From Hofstenia miamia (lineage: Eukaryota; Xenacoelomorpha; Acoela; Hofsteniidae): a DNA stretch of 28,865 nucleotides. Location: contig CABFPE010000439.1 in assembly GCA_900660155.1 (NCBI GenBank), positions 75,229-104,093 on the forward strand. The letters are read 5' to 3'. The translations under genes were made by a program, and so were the position numbers. The number at the start of each line of letters is the position of its first letter. Position 1 is the first letter of the stretch. Under the pieces are notes generated by a model. It had not been told where the DNA came from. It did no database searches and saw only the letters and a program-made list of their open reading frames with translations. This document shows positions 27,465 through 28,865 of this stretch, piece after piece.

Positions 27465-27850
27465 AAATATATTTTTAAACCCATTGTACAAATATTTTAA
27501 TAACCTAAGCCTTTTTAGATGATTAGGCGTCCATGTATTTCTTTATTCGCCTCTAGTACAACTGGAAGTATATGCGTGCTCCATTTTTGCTTAATCATTA
27601 GTTTAATTTGTGTCTTTTTTTTCTGTCCTTCTTTTTCCTTGGTTTTAGATAAGTGAAGCCACCTTGCAGTAAGCTGTGGTTTTCTATTTGTTACATAATA
27701 TCTCCGGAATTCTTACTGTTGTAAATAGTTGTAAATACCTTTTGTTGTTTGTGTACTTAGAAAAATGTAGTATTTCTTAATACCTTGATTAAAACAACAG
27801 CTTGGCCTGTAAATATGTAAATACGATTGTAAATAGGTGATATAGAAGCC
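27465..27850 (+). other. Probable 3' UTR of LINE-F, with TGTAAATA repeats
   Basis: There is no coding signal. TGTAAATA recurs at about 27720-27735 and 27808-27837. No poly(A) tail or tandem tail marks a clear end. Two minus-strand frames here (27713-27984) are low in complexity and judged spurious. Confidence 0.3.
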
Positions 27851-27984
27851 AAAAAAAAGAAATAGTTCTGAGTACACCTTTTTTTGTAGAAAATAAAAGA
27901 AAGATGAAACAACGGATGGCGTTCTATGCACAACCATCCTGTATCATATAGACACTTATTGACCAGATTTAAAGGTATAAACAA

Positions 27985-28865
27985 AATATAGACAACTAAT
28001 GCAACGTGGAATTTTCCAAACAGCTTTACATTGATGTTACCAAAACATATATTATGTAATTCATTCTTAATAACTACTTCAAAAAATCTTTCAAAACATA
28101 GATGAATATTTTTAATTCAAAGGGTGGACAATTTTGGAAGCCAAGTATTTTCAATACCCTATAAGAAATCAACTTTATTCAGTGTTTTTATTAAGACGAT
28201 ATATATTTTGTAGCTAAGCTAACAATTTTTTTCAGTCTGTAATGAGTTACTTAAATTTATTGATAAATAATTTACTAAAATTAAACTTAATAGAATCTTT
28301 CAACGCAAACTACTCATTCTATTAAGAATTTTGGTTTTTAAGCCACTTTGAAAATAACTTAGCCTCTTGACTGCCACAGCTTATTTATGCTAGCCGATTA
28401 TGCAAACTGATGATATGAATATCAAACCTAAATTTGGGGGTAATTGATAAAATGGACTATTCGGAGATTGTGGAGTAACTTTTAAAGTCTTCGTCAAAGG
28501 CTCCGGGCAAGGGAATTTTGTATATCCCTTAGACTAAAGTCCAATTGGGCAGTCAAGTTCAAAACTTTTTTTCGCTTTGAGTCGTTAAAGAGTTAAGCAC
28601 TTGCAGACTAACTTTATGGAAGCTTCTAAGTGGTCCTCAACAAATGCTAAAATAAATTGCCCAATAAATTTATTACAAATATGATCTTTCCTATAAAGAA
28701 AAAATTGTGTTTTGGATTAAAAGACTTGTTCATGGAGCAGAATTTCGATCATAGGGTAATCTACCAGTTGAAAATTTCCTTGAAGATAACTATGGAGATA
28801 GAGCCTCAGAGATCCCACGGCACAATCATAATCATGTATAATCTAAACGACACATTTTTGCTTAC
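27985..28865. other. No gene seen
   Basis: AT-rich DNA. A small hairpin (AAGGGA/TCCCTT, 28509-28530) is the only structure noticed. Confidence 0.45.

Noticed and set aside
27713..27984. Two overlapping minus-strand frames of about 75 codons
   Set aside because: Phe/Tyr-rich low-complexity translations of AT-rich DNA, with no motif.
1..28865. tRNA, rRNA, CRISPR array, bacterial operon or plasmid origin
   Set aside because: No cloverleaf with A and B boxes, no regularly spaced repeats with spacers and no tightly packed genes. Content is that of eukaryotic repeats.

Overview
The window is AT-rich nuclear DNA from a eukaryote, most likely an invertebrate animal. It has no operons, no ribosome-binding sites and no dense gene packing. 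It is full of short, broken open frames that are recognisable as decayed retroelements: several CR1/jockey-like LINEs, one L1/Tx1-like LINE, a Penelope-like element with a GIY-YIG endonuclease, a Ty3/gypsy LTR element and MITE-like pieces. The species cannot be named from this sequence. No tRNA, rRNA, CRISPR array or other structured RNA gene was seen.

Layout. 1-297: right end of a hAT-like MITE. 298-2784: non-coding apart from one weak minus-strand frame pair at 1484-1901. 2785-4915: a minus-strand tandem cluster of an unrecognised gene family: broken copy A (2785-3700), copy B (4051-4791, crossing a single N at 4144) and a C-terminal remnant (4802-4915). This cluster is the best candidate for host-type coding DNA. 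5008-5254: a mariner-like MITE. 5257-5817: a 5'-truncated Penelope-like element bounded on both sides by (AT)n. 6497-7800: a small acidic plus-strand ORF and two exon-like minus-strand frames, all unrecognised.

7811 to about 10925: one minus-strand LINE with ORF1 remnant, endonuclease, reverse transcriptase, 3' stem-loop and (TC)n tail. About 10926-16414: a plus-strand Ty3/gypsy element with integrase, a GPY/F-like tail, about 3.4 kb of unrecognised coding sequence downstream of integrase, a polypurine tract and an LTR with a TATA box. The LTR is followed by a primer-binding-site-like motif. The 7.8-16.4 kb block looks more GC-rich than its surroundings.

16930-18892: a plus-strand CR1-like LINE that carries a nested MITE and ends in a stem-loop plus (ATTCT)n. 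20148-23900: three or four LINE fragments, including two 3' ends of one family arranged tail to tail, and a piece with reverse-transcriptase segments in the wrong order. 24478-24580: a perfect 52-bp tandem duplication. 25930-27464: an L1/Tx1-like LINE remnant. The rest is featureless AT-rich DNA.

The genes do not form a pathway; this is a transposon graveyard beside one small unknown gene family. The two most unusual items are that tandem family with its N seam, and the long coding block downstream of the gypsy integrase.
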